This document shows, piece by piece, positions 27,026-35,339 of a DNA stretch of 64,000 bases (its first letter is position 1; the number at the start of each line of letters is the position of its first letter). The translations under genes were made by a program, and so were the position numbers. The DNA is from Marinomonas polaris DSM 16579 (GTDB taxonomy: Bacteria; Pseudomonadota; Gammaproteobacteria; Pseudomonadales; Marinomonadaceae). The stretch lies in contig NZ_FQVF01000005.1 of assembly GCF_900129155.1 (NCBI RefSeq), positions 186,001 through 250,000 of the forward strand, written 5' to 3'. The notes under the pieces are model-generated. The model made no database searches. It saw nothing but the letters and a program-made list of their open reading frames with translations, and was not told the DNA's origin.

Positions 27026-27134
27026 TATCATAAGCCATTCATGGCTAGAAACAAAAAATTAGCTGTTAGTGGAGCAGGTGTTAATTAAAATAGGATTTAT
27101 GTTGAAAGTGAGTATTTACTTATTTATTTATGAA

Positions 27135-27162
27135 AGAGGCACAACTTTATGGTTGTGCCTCT
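27135..27162 (-). terminator. Terminator after gntK
   Basis: AGAGGCACAAC and GTTGTGCCTCT form a perfect 11-bp stem with a 6-nt loop, 9 bp past the gntK stop. The following minus-strand sequence is T/A-rich with only a short TTT, so it is moderately strong. Confidence 0.72.
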
Positions 27163-27171
27163 TGCTTGCAT

Positions 27172-27663
27172 TTATTTATTCGCTAAAAGCGTAAGCGCTT
27201 CATTTAAGACAGCGTCGGCATCTTGGGAAATGTCGATTACCAGCGCTTCGTCTTCTGTTGGTTCAATCAAGGTGGCAAACTGACTTTCTAGCATTTCTCG
27301 ACCATTAAAATAATGACCGTCGCGCTTTTGGTGGCGCTGCCAAATAGTATCGATATTACCTTTTAGGTAGATCATGGTGACATCATCTAGACCATGACGC
27401 AGCATGGTGCGATATTCTGGTTTTAATCCAGAGCAGGCAATTACTGCCGTAGGGTTGTCCGTCAATATGCTATTAAGTGTCGCCAACCAATCCTTGCGGT
27501 CTTCATCAGTCAGCGGCGTGCCTTGGCGCATCTTGTCTACATTGGCTTGACAGTGAAAGTCGTCACCATCAAAAAATTGATAGCCTAGTTTGTCCGCGAT
27601 GCTTTTGCCTATTAAAGATTTACCTGACCCTGATACGCCTAATACTACAATTTTCTTTGTCAT
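27172..27663 (-). CDS. gntK: Gluconokinase
   Basis: 163 residues, the usual size of GntK. It has the P-loop GVSGSGKS (9-16), then FFDGDDFHCQANVDKM, the substrate-binding segment of gluconokinases, TDEDRKDWL, ACSGLKPEYR, and the lid with RDGHYF. It phosphorylates D-gluconate with ATP to 6-phosphogluconate for the Entner-Doudoroff or pentose phosphate route. It is last in a unit with the TRAP genes upstream (86-bp gap holding a hairpin) and probably shares the GntR-controlled promoter before the receptor gene. Confidence 0.94.
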   Translation of the reverse strand: MTKKIVVLGVSGSGKSLIGKSIADKLGYQFFDGDDFHCQANVDKMRQGTPLTDEDRKDWLATLNSILTDNPTAVIACSGLKPEYRTMLRHGLDDVTMIYLKGNIDTIWQRHQKRDGHYFNGREMLESQFATLIEPTEDEALVIDISQDADAVLNEALTLLANK

Positions 27664-27680
27664 CTTCTTAAGTCCTTATC

Positions 27681-27702
27681 GCCTTGCTGTTGTCAGCAAG
27701 GC
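27681..27702. repeat. Intercistronic hairpin between TRAP large subunit and gntK
   Basis: GCCTTGCTG and CAGCAAGGC form a 9-bp stem with a 4-nt loop and no T-tract. A second pair, CGTTC/GAACG, follows. It may mark mRNA processing that sets different levels of permease and kinase. Confidence 0.6.
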
Positions 27703-27749
27703 AGCAGTGTCGTTCAAAAAGCCGTGTTGAACGGCATGGTCTCAATGGG

Positions 27750-29066
27750 TTATTTCCACCAAAGGGCCAGCTCAGGGAAGAATATGACCAAGCCCAGAAC
27801 AAACACCTGTAAGCCAATGAAAGGCATTAGAGAGCTAAATATTTCGCCAAGACTAATGTCTTTTGGTGCCACAGACTTAAGATAAAACGCCGCAGGACCA
27901 AACGGTGGTGATAGGAAAGACACCTGCATGTTCAAACAGAACACCACACCAAACCAGATAGGATCCAAACCAAGTCCGGTAATGATAGGTACGAAGATTG
28001 GCATGGTTAATAGCGCAACACCGACCCAATCCAAGAACATACCGAGTACAAGCAAGATGATCATCATGATCATGATGGTGCCCATCACACTGCCGCCGCT
28101 TAGGGCAAGAATGGTTTCTTCAACGAAGTCGATACCACCCATTAGGTTGTAAACGCCCACTAGAGCCGTTGCACCAATACCGATCCAGATGATCATGCCA
28201 CATGTGCTCATGGTGGCTTTGGCGCTGTCTTTTAACATGGCGAAATTCAGTTCACCACGAATCGCCGCACTGATGATGATGCCGACAACACCGAGTGCAG
28301 ATGCTTCAGTAACAGAAGCCACACCGGTATAAATACTGCCGAGTACCATCATTACGGTAAGCAATGGGAACAACAGCGCTTTTAAATAGTTGACGTCTTT
28401 GTCCGCTGCCAGCTCTTCTTCGCTAGGTAGTGGCGCGTATTCAGGGTGAAGACGACAGATGATCAACACGTAAGCCATGTAAGCGAAGGCAAGAATAAAC
28501 GCAGGCAAGAAAGCCGCTTTAAACAAGTCGCCAATTGATACGCTGGCCGTTAAGCCGTAGATAATCAAAACGATACTTGGTGGTAGCATGGTGCCTAACG
28601 CACCGCCGGCACAAGTTACACCTATGGCCAGTTTGCGGTTATAGCCAAGACGCAACATTTGCGGTAAAGCCAAGATGCCAAGTAGCACGGTTTCACCACC
28701 GATAACGCCAGACATAGAAGCTAAAACGATAGCAACCAATAACGTCTGTACAGCAACACCGCCACGTAGTTTGCGACCAAAGACCTTCATCGCATCAAAT
28801 AGATCTCGGGCGATACCGGACCTATCTAATAAGGCGGCCATGAGAACAAACATCGGTACAGCAAGAAACACATAGCTGCCAACGAAGCTGTACAAACGGC
28901 TGGTGATCAGCGGCAAAGCGCCAACTCCAAACCAACCGATTGCAAAAATAAGCGCTACTAACGCGGTAACAAAGGCTAATTGCATGCCCGTTAGCAGTAA
29001 TAAAATCATAGAACCGAGCATGAGTAGGCTGCCGTAGCCTATGCCCATAGTGGATAAATCAAACAT
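27750..29066 (-). CDS. TRAP transporter large permease, probable gluconate importer (DctM)
   Basis: 438 residues with about 12 helices. DctM landmarks are LASMSGVIGGETVLLGILALPQML, GTMLPPSIVLIIYGL and FLSPPFGPAAFYLKSVAPK. Its start overlaps the DctQ stop by 8 bp. As the operon is preceded by two GntR operators and followed by gntK, the transported solute is probably D-gluconate or a close sugar acid. This is inferred from context, since the sequence alone does not tell the substrate. Confidence 0.93.
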   Translation of the reverse strand: MFDLSTMGIGYGSLLMLGSMILLLLTGMQLAFVTALVALIFAIGWFGVGALPLITSRLYSFVGSYVFLAVPMFVLMAALLDRSGIARDLFDAMKVFGRKLRGGVAVQTLLVAIVLASMSGVIGGETVLLGILALPQMLRLGYNRKLAIGVTCAGGALGTMLPPSIVLIIYGLTASVSIGDLFKAAFLPAFILAFAYMAYVLIICRLHPEYAPLPSEEELAADKDVNYLKALLFPLLTVMMVLGSIYTGVASVTEASALGVVGIIISAAIRGELNFAMLKDSAKATMSTCGMIIWIGIGATALVGVYNLMGGIDFVEETILALSGGSVMGTIMIMMIILLVLGMFLDWVGVALLTMPIFVPIITGLGLDPIWFGVVFCLNMQVSFLSPPFGPAAFYLKSVAPKDISLGEIFSSLMPFIGLQVFVLGLVIFFPELALWWK

Positions 29067-29616
29067 CTTTGCGTTTCCTTAAACCATTTAATTCTTGTAT
29101 TAGGTGCAAGAAAAACTGCACAAACATGATACATAAGGTGGCGAAAATCATGCCTTTAACTAAGGCAGGGAAAACGGGATCCCAAGCGGATCCAGATGTT
29201 TCTAAACGTAGATCACCAAAGGGTGTGAACCATGAGTCCTGAACCATCTGATAAGCAGCCCAGCTAAGTAAACTGGTAAACATAAGGCCCATAATGTGAT
29301 GAAAAACATTCAACCAGCGACGAGTTGTGTCTGAAACAATGTCGTAGATCAGCACCACACGAACGTGTTTGTTGATGGCCAAGGCATAAATGCCGCCATA
29401 AACGAACAAACATCCACCTAGAAATGAGGCGGTTTCGTGAACCCAAATGGTTGGTGCGTTGAATATGTAACGCATCAAAACTTCGTAAAAAGAAATGCCA
29501 ACGGTAAAGATAAACAGCAAACTGATGAGATTACCGAACCAGTAGATCAGACGATCTAGGGCGTTTCTCGGCTGTTCAGAACTGTCCAGTGTCTGTGGAT
29601 GAATTTCGTCTTTCAT
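29059..29616 (-). CDS. TRAP transporter small permease, probable gluconate importer (DctQ)
   Basis: 185 residues with four transmembrane helices. The DctQ signature is VLMRYIFNAPTIWVHETASFLGG in two parts, followed by NKHVRVVLIYDIV. The ATG at 29616 is chosen because a GGA site sits 8 bp upstream and the extra 25 residues of the longest frame look untypical. It forms the membrane unit with the overlapping DctM. Confidence 0.9.
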   Translation of the reverse strand: MKDEIHPQTLDSSEQPRNALDRLIYWFGNLISLLFIFTVGISFYEVLMRYIFNAPTIWVHETASFLGGCLFVYGGIYALAINKHVRVVLIYDIVSDTTRRWLNVFHHIMGLMFTSLLSWAAYQMVQDSWFTPFGDLRLETSGSAWDPVFPALVKGMIFATLCIMFVQFFLHLIQELNGLRKRKDV

Positions 29617-29757
29617 GATCATTATCCAATGAAAAATAAGCGCTATAACAATTTGGGGTGTATAGCGCCTATCTTGCAGGTTTAAAAGCAACTATAAGCA
29701 TTGGGTTTGTTTTGATGTCATGTGTTTCGACTCAGCGAACACATGACATCAAAAAGC

Positions 29758-30774
29758 TTATAGAAGGCCGTTTGCTTCTAGGTACGTTGTAATAGAGTCA
29801 TAGACTTTCTGCGCATTGGCAGAGCCTTTCGCGAACTCTTTCCATTGTGTACGAGCAATAGCACGGAATTTTTTACGTTCCTCTTCAGACCAGTCATGAA
29901 TAGTGATGTTTGGATCTGCTTTCGCAGCTTTTACTGCCGCTTGGTCAGCAATACGTAGTTGCGTTGTCATGTCTTCTGCAAAGTCACGAACCGAAACCGT
30001 TAGGATTGCTTGAATGTCAGCTGGCAGTTTGTCCCATTTTTTCAAGTTCATTGAAATATCGATCAATGGCAAAGAATGGAAGCCTGGTTGAACTGGGTGT
30101 GTCGCAATGTCGTTCATGCCTGCTTTCTGGTTAGTCGAGAAAACAGTGTAGTCAGCTGCATCGATAACGCCTTTGCTTAGACCTGTGAACACTTCAGAAC
30201 CTGGTAGGTTTACTGGTGCTGCGCCCGCTGCTGCGAATACGCGTTGTACTAAACCTTCAGGCGCACGGATCTTCAGACCTTTTAAATCTGCAACGCTGTC
30301 TAGTGGAACGCGAGAAACCAAAGATTCAACGCCAGTCGTAGAACCGCCAATGAATTTCACGCCGTAAGGTGCGTAAAGCTCATTCATTAGTTCGTAACCA
30401 CCACCGTAGTTAACGTATTGCAGAAGTTGCTGAGTGTTTGACCAAGCGCCTACAGTATTACCAATCAAGCCAAAAGCCGGATCTTTTCCAGAGAAGAATT
30501 CAGTCGCGGTAATTTGGCCATCCAAGATGCCCATTTTAATACCGTCTAGTGTTTCTGTGTGTTTGAAGATACTGCCAACAGGAAGCAAGTCGATATGAAC
30601 TCGGCCACCAGTCATTGTTTCGACGCGTTGAGTCCATTCTTTTTGAACTTGGAAGTTTTTGTCGCCAGCTGGGTCAGAAGATTGGAACTTAAAGTTGTAA
30701 TCCGCTGCAATCGCTGAAGTCGATAGAATACCGGCCGTAGCGGCAGTCAATAACGTGGTAGTGAACTTATTCAT
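29758..30774 (-). CDS. TRAP substrate-binding protein, probable gluconate receptor (DctP family)
   Basis: 338 residues with a signal peptide ending in IAA (residue about 23). The TakP/FcbT1-type features are PVGSIFKHTETLDGI, TTGVESLVSRVPLDSVADLKGLKIRAPEG (the Arg clamps the ligand carboxylate), and a GVIDAADY tract. ATG 30774 has GGAAG 7 bp upstream and is preferred over the ATG five codons earlier. It is first in the TRAP-gntK operon. Two GntR operators lie 83-121 bp upstream, tying it to gluconate; the ligand itself is not proven. Confidence 0.9.
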   Translation of the reverse strand: MNKFTTTLLTAATAGILSTSAIAADYNFKFQSSDPAGDKNFQVQKEWTQRVETMTGGRVHIDLLPVGSIFKHTETLDGIKMGILDGQITATEFFSGKDPAFGLIGNTVGAWSNTQQLLQYVNYGGGYELMNELYAPYGVKFIGGSTTGVESLVSRVPLDSVADLKGLKIRAPEGLVQRVFAAAGAAPVNLPGSEVFTGLSKGVIDAADYTVFSTNQKAGMNDIATHPVQPGFHSLPLIDISMNLKKWDKLPADIQAILTVSVRDFAEDMTTQLRIADQAAVKAAKADPNITIHDWSEEERKKFRAIARTQWKEFAKGSANAQKVYDSITTYLEANGLL

Positions 30775-30856
30775 GGTATTGCTTCCCATTATTTTTTTTT
30801 GAAAGAACCGCTTTGTTAGTAGCAGTTTTTAGGAATAGTGCTTTTAGTTACGATGA

Positions 30857-30895
30857 ATGTTACCGGTAACTAAGGTGTGATGTTACCGATAACAT
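30857..30895. promoter_or_regulatory. Pair of GntR operators before the TRAP-gntK operon
   Basis: ATGTTACCGGTAACTA (30857-30872) and ATGTTACCGATAACAT (30880-30895) are two copies of the ATGTTA-N4-TAACAT element. The second is perfect and the first differs only at its last two bases. Their starts are 23 bp apart, about two helical turns, on one face of the DNA. They lie about 83-121 bp before the receptor ATG. Confidence 0.85.
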
Positions 30896-30990
30896 TTTAG
30901 GTTAGTCAAGCCTTTGTCGACAAAATTTTATTGAGAAATGATAGATGATTGATATGCAAAGAAATCTTATTCAAGACGGGTGGAGACCTT

Positions 30991-31051
30991 TCCTAGACAT
31001 TCAATATAGATATAGGCTTTATATAAGTTCTAGGTTTATGTCCTAGACATT
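30991..31051. repeat. Direct repeat TCCTAGACATT, 50 bp apart
   Basis: The 11-mer occurs at 30991-31001 and 31041-31051, exactly 50 bp apart, with an AT-rich stretch and an inverted TTCTAGG between. Lying upstream of the cNMP-CBS gene, it could be a regulator site. Confidence 0.6.
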
Positions 31052-31103
31052 GGTCTAAGAAACGTTTTGTTGTCTAAGATAAAAGTGCACACTCTTGATA
31101 GCT

Positions 31104-31157
31104 AACTTCGTCTGTAAAAAAAACTTCGTCTGCAAAAAACTTCGGCTGCAAAAAAAG
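31104..31157. repeat. Three tandem copies of AACTTCGTCTGCAAAAA
   Basis: Three units of 17-19 bp (AACTTCGTCTGTAAAAAA, then the same with GCA, then AACTTCGGCTGC with a longer A-run) end only 11 bp before the start codon of the next gene. The copies differ by single bases and by A-tract length. Confidence 0.8.
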
Positions 31158-31168
31158 AGAATAATAAA

Positions 31169-33046
31169 ATGGCTGCGATAGATATTCCTGAAGTCCATAA
31201 GTTCATTGAAACGATTCCTCCCTTTTCGAGTTTAAATCTGCTTGAGCGCAGGCAATTACTGATGGGCGTCTCTATGCTGTACGTTCGCCAGGGGCAGACT
31301 TTGACCTTAAAAAATGAAGCGGCGACCGTGCATTTGATTCGTCGTGGTGCTTGTGAAATCCGCACTCCCAAAGGTGGGTTGGTGGATCAAATTGCCGACG
31401 GTGAATGCTTTGGTATATCTAGCCTTATGGCGCAAAATCCAGATGGATTGCAAGTGGTCGCCATGGAAGACAGCTTGGTGTATCGCTTCGACAAAATTCG
31501 TTTCAAGGAAACGCTGGAAAAGAGCGAAGCTTTTGAACTCTTCTTTGAACACACGAGGCACAATCGGTTACGCAAACTTTCTCGTAGTCAAAGTAATGAA
31601 TTAGCCTCGCCTGCCTTGCAATTATCGACACCTGTTTCACACATAATGACGCGACAATTGATCCAAGCTTCCCCAGAAGAAAGTGTTCAAACTATTGCCA
31701 TGCGCATGACCGAAGCGCGAGTCAGCTCGATTCTGGTGGTGGAAGATGAAAAGCTGTCTGGCATAGTCACGGATCGAGATTTACGTTCGCGTATTTTGGC
31801 TTTGGGCGGCTCGGCTGATTCTTTGGTAAAAGATGTGATGACTCGGGATCCTGTTAGCCTCAGGCCAGACGCCTTGGTGATGCAGGCGCAAACCTTAATG
31901 AGTGAAAGCAATATTCACCATTTGCCCATCGTTGATGAAGAGCAAAGAGCCGTTGGCATGTTAACCGCCGCAGATTTACTTCGACATCAAGAACTCAGTC
32001 CTTTGTTATTGATCAATCAGATTCATCGTCAACAATCCATCGAAGATTTAGCCCGTGTTTGCAAACAATGGCCGACTTTGATTATGAATCTGATTGTGAC
32101 CGATATGAAACCCGCCGACGTGGGCAAAGTACTAGCGACCGTGAGTGATAACCTGACGCGCCGTGTCATTGAGCTGGCGCTGGATAAATTCGGCCCAGCC
32201 CCGATGGCATTTCAGTTTTTAGTGTTTGGTTCGCAAGCAAGGCGAGATCAATCTTTGGGCAGCGACCAAGATAACGGCTTGATGCTAGAACGCGAACCTA
32301 CGGCAGAAGAAAGCCAGTATTTTGCTGAACTATCTGAATTCATCTGCCAAGGTTTGGGGCTTTGTGGTATTCGTCTTTGCCCCGGCAATATTATGGCGAG
32401 TAATCCTGAATGGCGCAGAACGACAGTCGGTTGGCAGCAAGTCTTTTCCACTTGGATAAAAAGCAGTGCGCCCAGTGCCTTGCTTCACGCTAGCATTTTT
32501 TTCGACATTCGTTGTGTGTATGACACGGGGACTAGGCAAGGTGATGCGGTTAACAATTTGATCACAGCCATGCAGTTAGAGGTGAGCAAAAACAGCGTAT
32601 TTTTGGCGACTTTAACGCGCACTGCTTTAGCAAGCAAACCACCATTGGGCTTCTTCCGTCATTTTGTATTGGAATCATCTGGTGAGCACAAAAATCAATT
32701 GGATTTGAAGCACCAAGGTTTGGCCTTGATCAATGATTTAGCTCGCTTGTATGGCTTGTCATGCAAGACCTATCGAGCTGGTACCTTGGATAGAATCGAG
32801 CAAGCCATTCGAGAAAAGCTCATTAGTGTCGATACCGCTCGAAACCTCATGGACGCATGGGACAAACTCAATGGCTTGCGATTAGAAGCTCAAGGACGTC
32901 ACTGGCAAGCAACCGGAAAAGCCAGCGCTTACTTGGATCCGAAAGACTTGAGTTCGTTAGAGCGCAAACATCTGAAAACGACGTTTAGCATAATCAGTGA
33001 TGTACAAGACGTGGCGCAGCAGCGGTTTTTAAGAGGGTACAGCTAG
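31169..33046 (+). CDS. cNMP-binding/CBS/DUF294 nucleotidyltransferase-like signalling protein
   Basis: 625 residues. Domains in order: a cyclic-nucleotide-binding-like domain (about 15-125; IRRGACEIRTPKGG, DGECFG), two CBS motifs (about 155-275; SPVSHIMTRQ-like starts and GIVTDRDLR / GMLTAADLLR ends) and a DUF294 nucleotidyltransferase core (VFGSQARRDQSLGSDQDNG, with the GS-x10-DxD pattern) followed by its C-terminal helical domain. Such proteins are predicted nucleotide-responsive regulators related to the PII uridylyltransferase, but none has a firm role that I can name. The stop TAG abuts the next ATG (TAGATG), so it is coupled to a DnaQ-like exonuclease. Confidence 0.9.
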   Translation: MAAIDIPEVHKFIETIPPFSSLNLLERRQLLMGVSMLYVRQGQTLTLKNEAATVHLIRRGACEIRTPKGGLVDQIADGECFGISSLMAQNPDGLQVVAMEDSLVYRFDKIRFKETLEKSEAFELFFEHTRHNRLRKLSRSQSNELASPALQLSTPVSHIMTRQLIQASPEESVQTIAMRMTEARVSSILVVEDEKLSGIVTDRDLRSRILALGGSADSLVKDVMTRDPVSLRPDALVMQAQTLMSESNIHHLPIVDEEQRAVGMLTAADLLRHQELSPLLLINQIHRQQSIEDLARVCKQWPTLIMNLIVTDMKPADVGKVLATVSDNLTRRVIELALDKFGPAPMAFQFLVFGSQARRDQSLGSDQDNGLMLEREPTAEESQYFAELSEFICQGLGLCGIRLCPGNIMASNPEWRRTTVGWQQVFSTWIKSSAPSALLHASIFFDIRCVYDTGTRQGDAVNNLITAMQLEVSKNSVFLATLTRTALASKPPLGFFRHFVLESSGEHKNQLDLKHQGLALINDLARLYGLSCKTYRAGTLDRIEQAIREKLISVDTARNLMDAWDKLNGLRLEAQGRHWQATGKASAYLDPKDLSSLERKHLKTTFSIISDVQDVAQQRFLRGYS

Positions 33047-33709
33047 ATGTCGTTTGCGTTAATGCAAAAACTCAGTGCGTGGCACGTGTCGCGGCAATCC
33101 GTTAAACGTGCCTGGTCAGAATGGGATTATCTCGTATTGGATATCGAAACTTCAGGGTTAGATCCAAAACAAGACCATATCGTCAGCTTTGGTTGGGTGT
33201 GCATTCACAAAGGCGTGATTGAACTGGATACAGCACGGCATATTGTGTTGGATAGCGCACAAATTGGTGACAGCGTTGGCATTCACATGATTACCGACTC
33301 GGATGTTCAGCAGCAAGGCAAAAAACAAGAAAGCGTACTGCGTTACTTGCGGCATCTACTACGCGAACGCGTCTTGGTTATGCACCACGCGCCAATGGAA
33401 CTGGGCTTTTTAAAACAAGCTTGGCAAACCGAAGCATTACCGACATTCTCTGCCAACTGGTTAGACACGCTCGCCATTGAACGCACCAAAGCCAATCGAT
33501 CCCAGCAACCTATTCAAGACGGCGGCTTTCGCCTTGGCGCCTGCCGAGAACGCTACGGATTACCAGAATACCAAGGACACGACGCCCTAACCGACGCCTT
33601 AGCTACCGCAGAATTACTACTCGCACAAATCGCCTACCAAGGCAGAGACTGCCGACTACACGACTTAAACCAATTGGGTGGCGGGCGAGTGAGGTTCACA
33701 ACGCGTTAG
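33047..33709 (+). CDS. DnaQ-like 3'-5' exonuclease (DEDDh family)
   Basis: 220 residues. Exo I is VLDIETSGLD, Exo II is a variant (HHAPMELGFLK, with Glu where Asp is usual after the Ala-x-x), and Exo III is HDALTDALAT with the DEDDh histidine. This is the family of the Pol III epsilon subunit, but no clamp-binding or polymerase-binding tail is seen. It begins one base after the upstream stop. DUF294-CBS proteins and such exonucleases are frequent neighbours, which suggests a shared nucleotide-linked task. Confidence 0.88.
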   Translation: MSFALMQKLSAWHVSRQSVKRAWSEWDYLVLDIETSGLDPKQDHIVSFGWVCIHKGVIELDTARHIVLDSAQIGDSVGIHMITDSDVQQQGKKQESVLRYLRHLLRERVLVMHHAPMELGFLKQAWQTEALPTFSANWLDTLAIERTKANRSQQPIQDGGFRLGACRERYGLPEYQGHDALTDALATAELLLAQIAYQGRDCRLHDLNQLGGGRVRFTTR

Positions 33710-33749
33710 TTGTTTTAAATACATTACTCCGTGAATTACATGAATGGGT

Positions 33750-33819
33750 CTTTAAGGGGCAAAGTTTTAAAGCCTTAAAGGGGCGGGTGAAAAATTCACC
33801 TTATTTTTCACCCGCCCCT
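33750..33819. terminator. Compound hairpin between convergent exonuclease and SDR genes
   Basis: The main element (33779-33819) is a perfect 16-bp stem, AGGGGCGGGTGAAAAA with its complement, around a 9-nt loop. An overlapping second pair is CTTTAAGG (33750-33757) with CCTTAAAG (33773-33780). It probably terminates both genes. The TTAAAGGGGC core recalls the REP-like doublet at 35336. Confidence 0.75.
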
Positions 33820-33865
33820 AAAAGTTAAATACTGTGCTTTGCACGGTATTGCGAGAAGCTTATAT

Positions 33866-34615
33866 TTAGGCTGTCCATCCACCGCTGATATCTAAAACGG
33901 CGCCAGTGATCTTGCTTGCTTTGGGGCCTGAAAGAAAGCTAACCGCCGATGCGACATCTTCAATTTCAATCGTTTTTGGAATAGCTTTCATGTTCAGAAG
34001 GATGTCAGGTACGTCTTCTATCCCTGCTTGCATATCTGTAAGCATGATGCCCGGCTGTATTACATTTACTGTAATTTTGCGTGCACCCAGATCTCTCGCT
34101 GCTCCCTTTGAATAGCCTACAATCGCTGCTTTTGTCGCTGCATATTCTGTAACACCAGGGACACCAACATGTGTCGCTAGCCCTGTGCCAATTGAAATGA
34201 TGCGGCCACCATGACTCATTTTTTGTGACGCTGCTCGAATTGTAGAAATCACGCCCAAAACGTTAACTTGCCACATACGATCCCAAGCTTGAGTGTCGGC
34301 GTTTGGATCATCAATTTTGCTGCCTTGATTAGCAAGTCCAGCATTGTTAACCAAAATATCTAGCTTACCGAATTCTTGTATCACTCGTTTAACAAGAAGA
34401 GGCGCAGCATTTGTGTCACCCTGATCACTTTGTACCGCCAATCCACGCTGCCCAAGTTTTTCAATCTTACTGACTACCTCTTGTGCCTTTTGAGCAGATT
34501 GATTGTATGTGATTACAACATCTGCCCCTGCTTCTGCTAGCTCTAATGCGATAGCAACGCCTAGACCTCTAGATCCACCTGTTACCAATGCAACTTTTCC
34601 AGTTAGATTTTTCAT
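33866..34615 (-). CDS. Short-chain dehydrogenase/reductase (SDR)
   Basis: 249 residues, classical SDR: the TGGSRGLG cofactor loop (12-19), NNAG (90-93), the catalytic Tyr158-x3-Lys162 (YAATK) and Asn in WQVNVLG. FabG-like length and layout; NADP(H) is likely from the loop and TYNQS. The substrate is unknown. It is divergent from an Rrf2-type regulator, so it is probably a regulated stress or detoxification reductase. Confidence 0.88.
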   Translation of the reverse strand: MKNLTGKVALVTGGSRGLGVAIALELAEAGADVVITYNQSAQKAQEVVSKIEKLGQRGLAVQSDQGDTNAAPLLVKRVIQEFGKLDILVNNAGLANQGSKIDDPNADTQAWDRMWQVNVLGVISTIRAASQKMSHGGRIISIGTGLATHVGVPGVTEYAATKAAIVGYSKGAARDLGARKITVNVIQPGIMLTDMQAGIEDVPDILLNMKAIPKTIEIEDVASAVSFLSGPKASKITGAVLDISGGWTA

Positions 34616-34641
34616 TTATTTGCCTTTAATGTTAGTTTAGG

Positions 34642-34688
34642 AATAGCATTTAAGGGTAGGGTAGTACTATTTACTTTTAAATGCTATT
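34642..34688. promoter_or_regulatory. Inverted repeat in the SDR/Rrf2 intergenic region
   Basis: AATAGCATTTAA (34642-34653) and its perfect complement TTAAATGCTATT (34677-34688) lie between the divergent genes, 23 bp apart. A third ATTTAAAT stretch lies just upstream of the Rrf2 gene. Rrf2 regulators bind short AT-rich palindromes, so this is a plausible operator. Confidence 0.6.
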
Positions 34689-34729
34689 ATTAAATTAACA
34701 TTTAAATGAAGTATGGATATATTGACTAT

Positions 34730-35152
34730 ATGGTTGATTACAGGTTTTCAACTTCGCTACACATTATGTTGGCGCTTGCATATATGTCTCATCGAGACCC
34801 AGAAAGGCTTGTGTCTTCAAGCGAACTGGCTAGTAGCACTAAAAGTAATCCCACAATGATTCGTCAGCTGCTAGTCCCGCTGAATGAAGCTGGTTTAATC
34901 AAAACTTACAGAGGGAAGAGTGGTGGTGTTACTTTAGCGAAAGAGGCAAAAGATGTATCGCTGAAGCAGATATATGAGGCTTCTTTCAGTTCAAAGCTTA
35001 TGTTGAGCAGGGGGATGGGGAATGAAGATTGTCCAATAGGTTCTAACATTCACTGTGTATTCGATAATGTGTTGGGTGGAATGGAAGACGTACTGATGAC
35101 GCATTTAGAAGGCCAAAATTTGGCCGAGTTATTGAAGTCGTTTATCAAATGA
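34730..35152 (+). CDS. Rrf2-family transcriptional regulator
   Basis: 140 residues. The winged helix has the Rrf2 order (RFSTSLHIMLALAYMS, SSELASSTKSNPTMIRQLLVPLNEAGLIKTYRGKSGG in two parts). The C-terminal part carries two cysteines in EDCPIGSNIHC, spaced as in redox- or metabolite-sensing members (HypR/YwnA type) rather than the three-Cys cluster site of IscR/NsrR. ATG 34730 is chosen because it fits the usual N-terminus; an earlier ATG (34706) has no ribosome site. Its divergent partner is the SDR gene. Confidence 0.87.
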   Translation: MVDYRFSTSLHIMLALAYMSHRDPERLVSSSELASSTKSNPTMIRQLLVPLNEAGLIKTYRGKSGGVTLAKEAKDVSLKQIYEASFSSKLMLSRGMGNEDCPIGSNIHCVFDNVLGGMEDVLMTHLEGQNLAELLKSFIK

Positions 35153-35204
35153 GTGCACTTATTCTAGCCATTAGTGGAAATGGGGGTAGATGAAAAAATA
35201 GCCA

Positions 35205-35339
35205 TTTAGTAGTGTGGATGTGGTGCTTGTGGGTAGCGGAATTTACACACGAGAGATAGCAAAAAACCGAGAAATATTAGATAGGTTATCACTCAACCCT
35301 GCTAATCAACTTGTGTGCGTTCAATGCTCAGAGGGTTAA
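35205..35339 (+). pseudogene. Remnant of a DJ-1/PfpI-family gene, cut at a REP-like element
   Basis: A 44-codon open stretch without a start reads VDVVLVGSGIYTREIAKN and continues through a leucine-rich turn to VCVQCS. This matches the middle of DJ-1/PfpI-type proteins, where such a segment is followed by QCSGA (the nucleophile elbow). The similarity ends at QCS, exactly where the TTAAAGGGG of the inverted-repeat element begins, and a stop follows at once. A stop (TAG 35199) also precedes it. It appears to be a gene fragment left by insertion or recombination at the element. The assignment is from memory of the family, so it is moderate. Confidence 0.5.

Noticed and set aside
26975..27031. 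Longer GntR start at 27031
   Set aside because: It would put the operator inside the coding sequence and add residues that E. coli GntR lacks; ATG 26974 aligns with the family.
27681..27702. Possible terminator between the TRAP large subunit and gntK
   Set aside because: The hairpin has no T-tract on the coding strand, so it is listed as an intercistronic hairpin rather than a terminator.
30790..30801. Run of ten T before the gluconate TRAP receptor
   Set aside because: It lies outside the ribosome site and coding region, so slip there would not switch the gene. No further evidence for phase variation.
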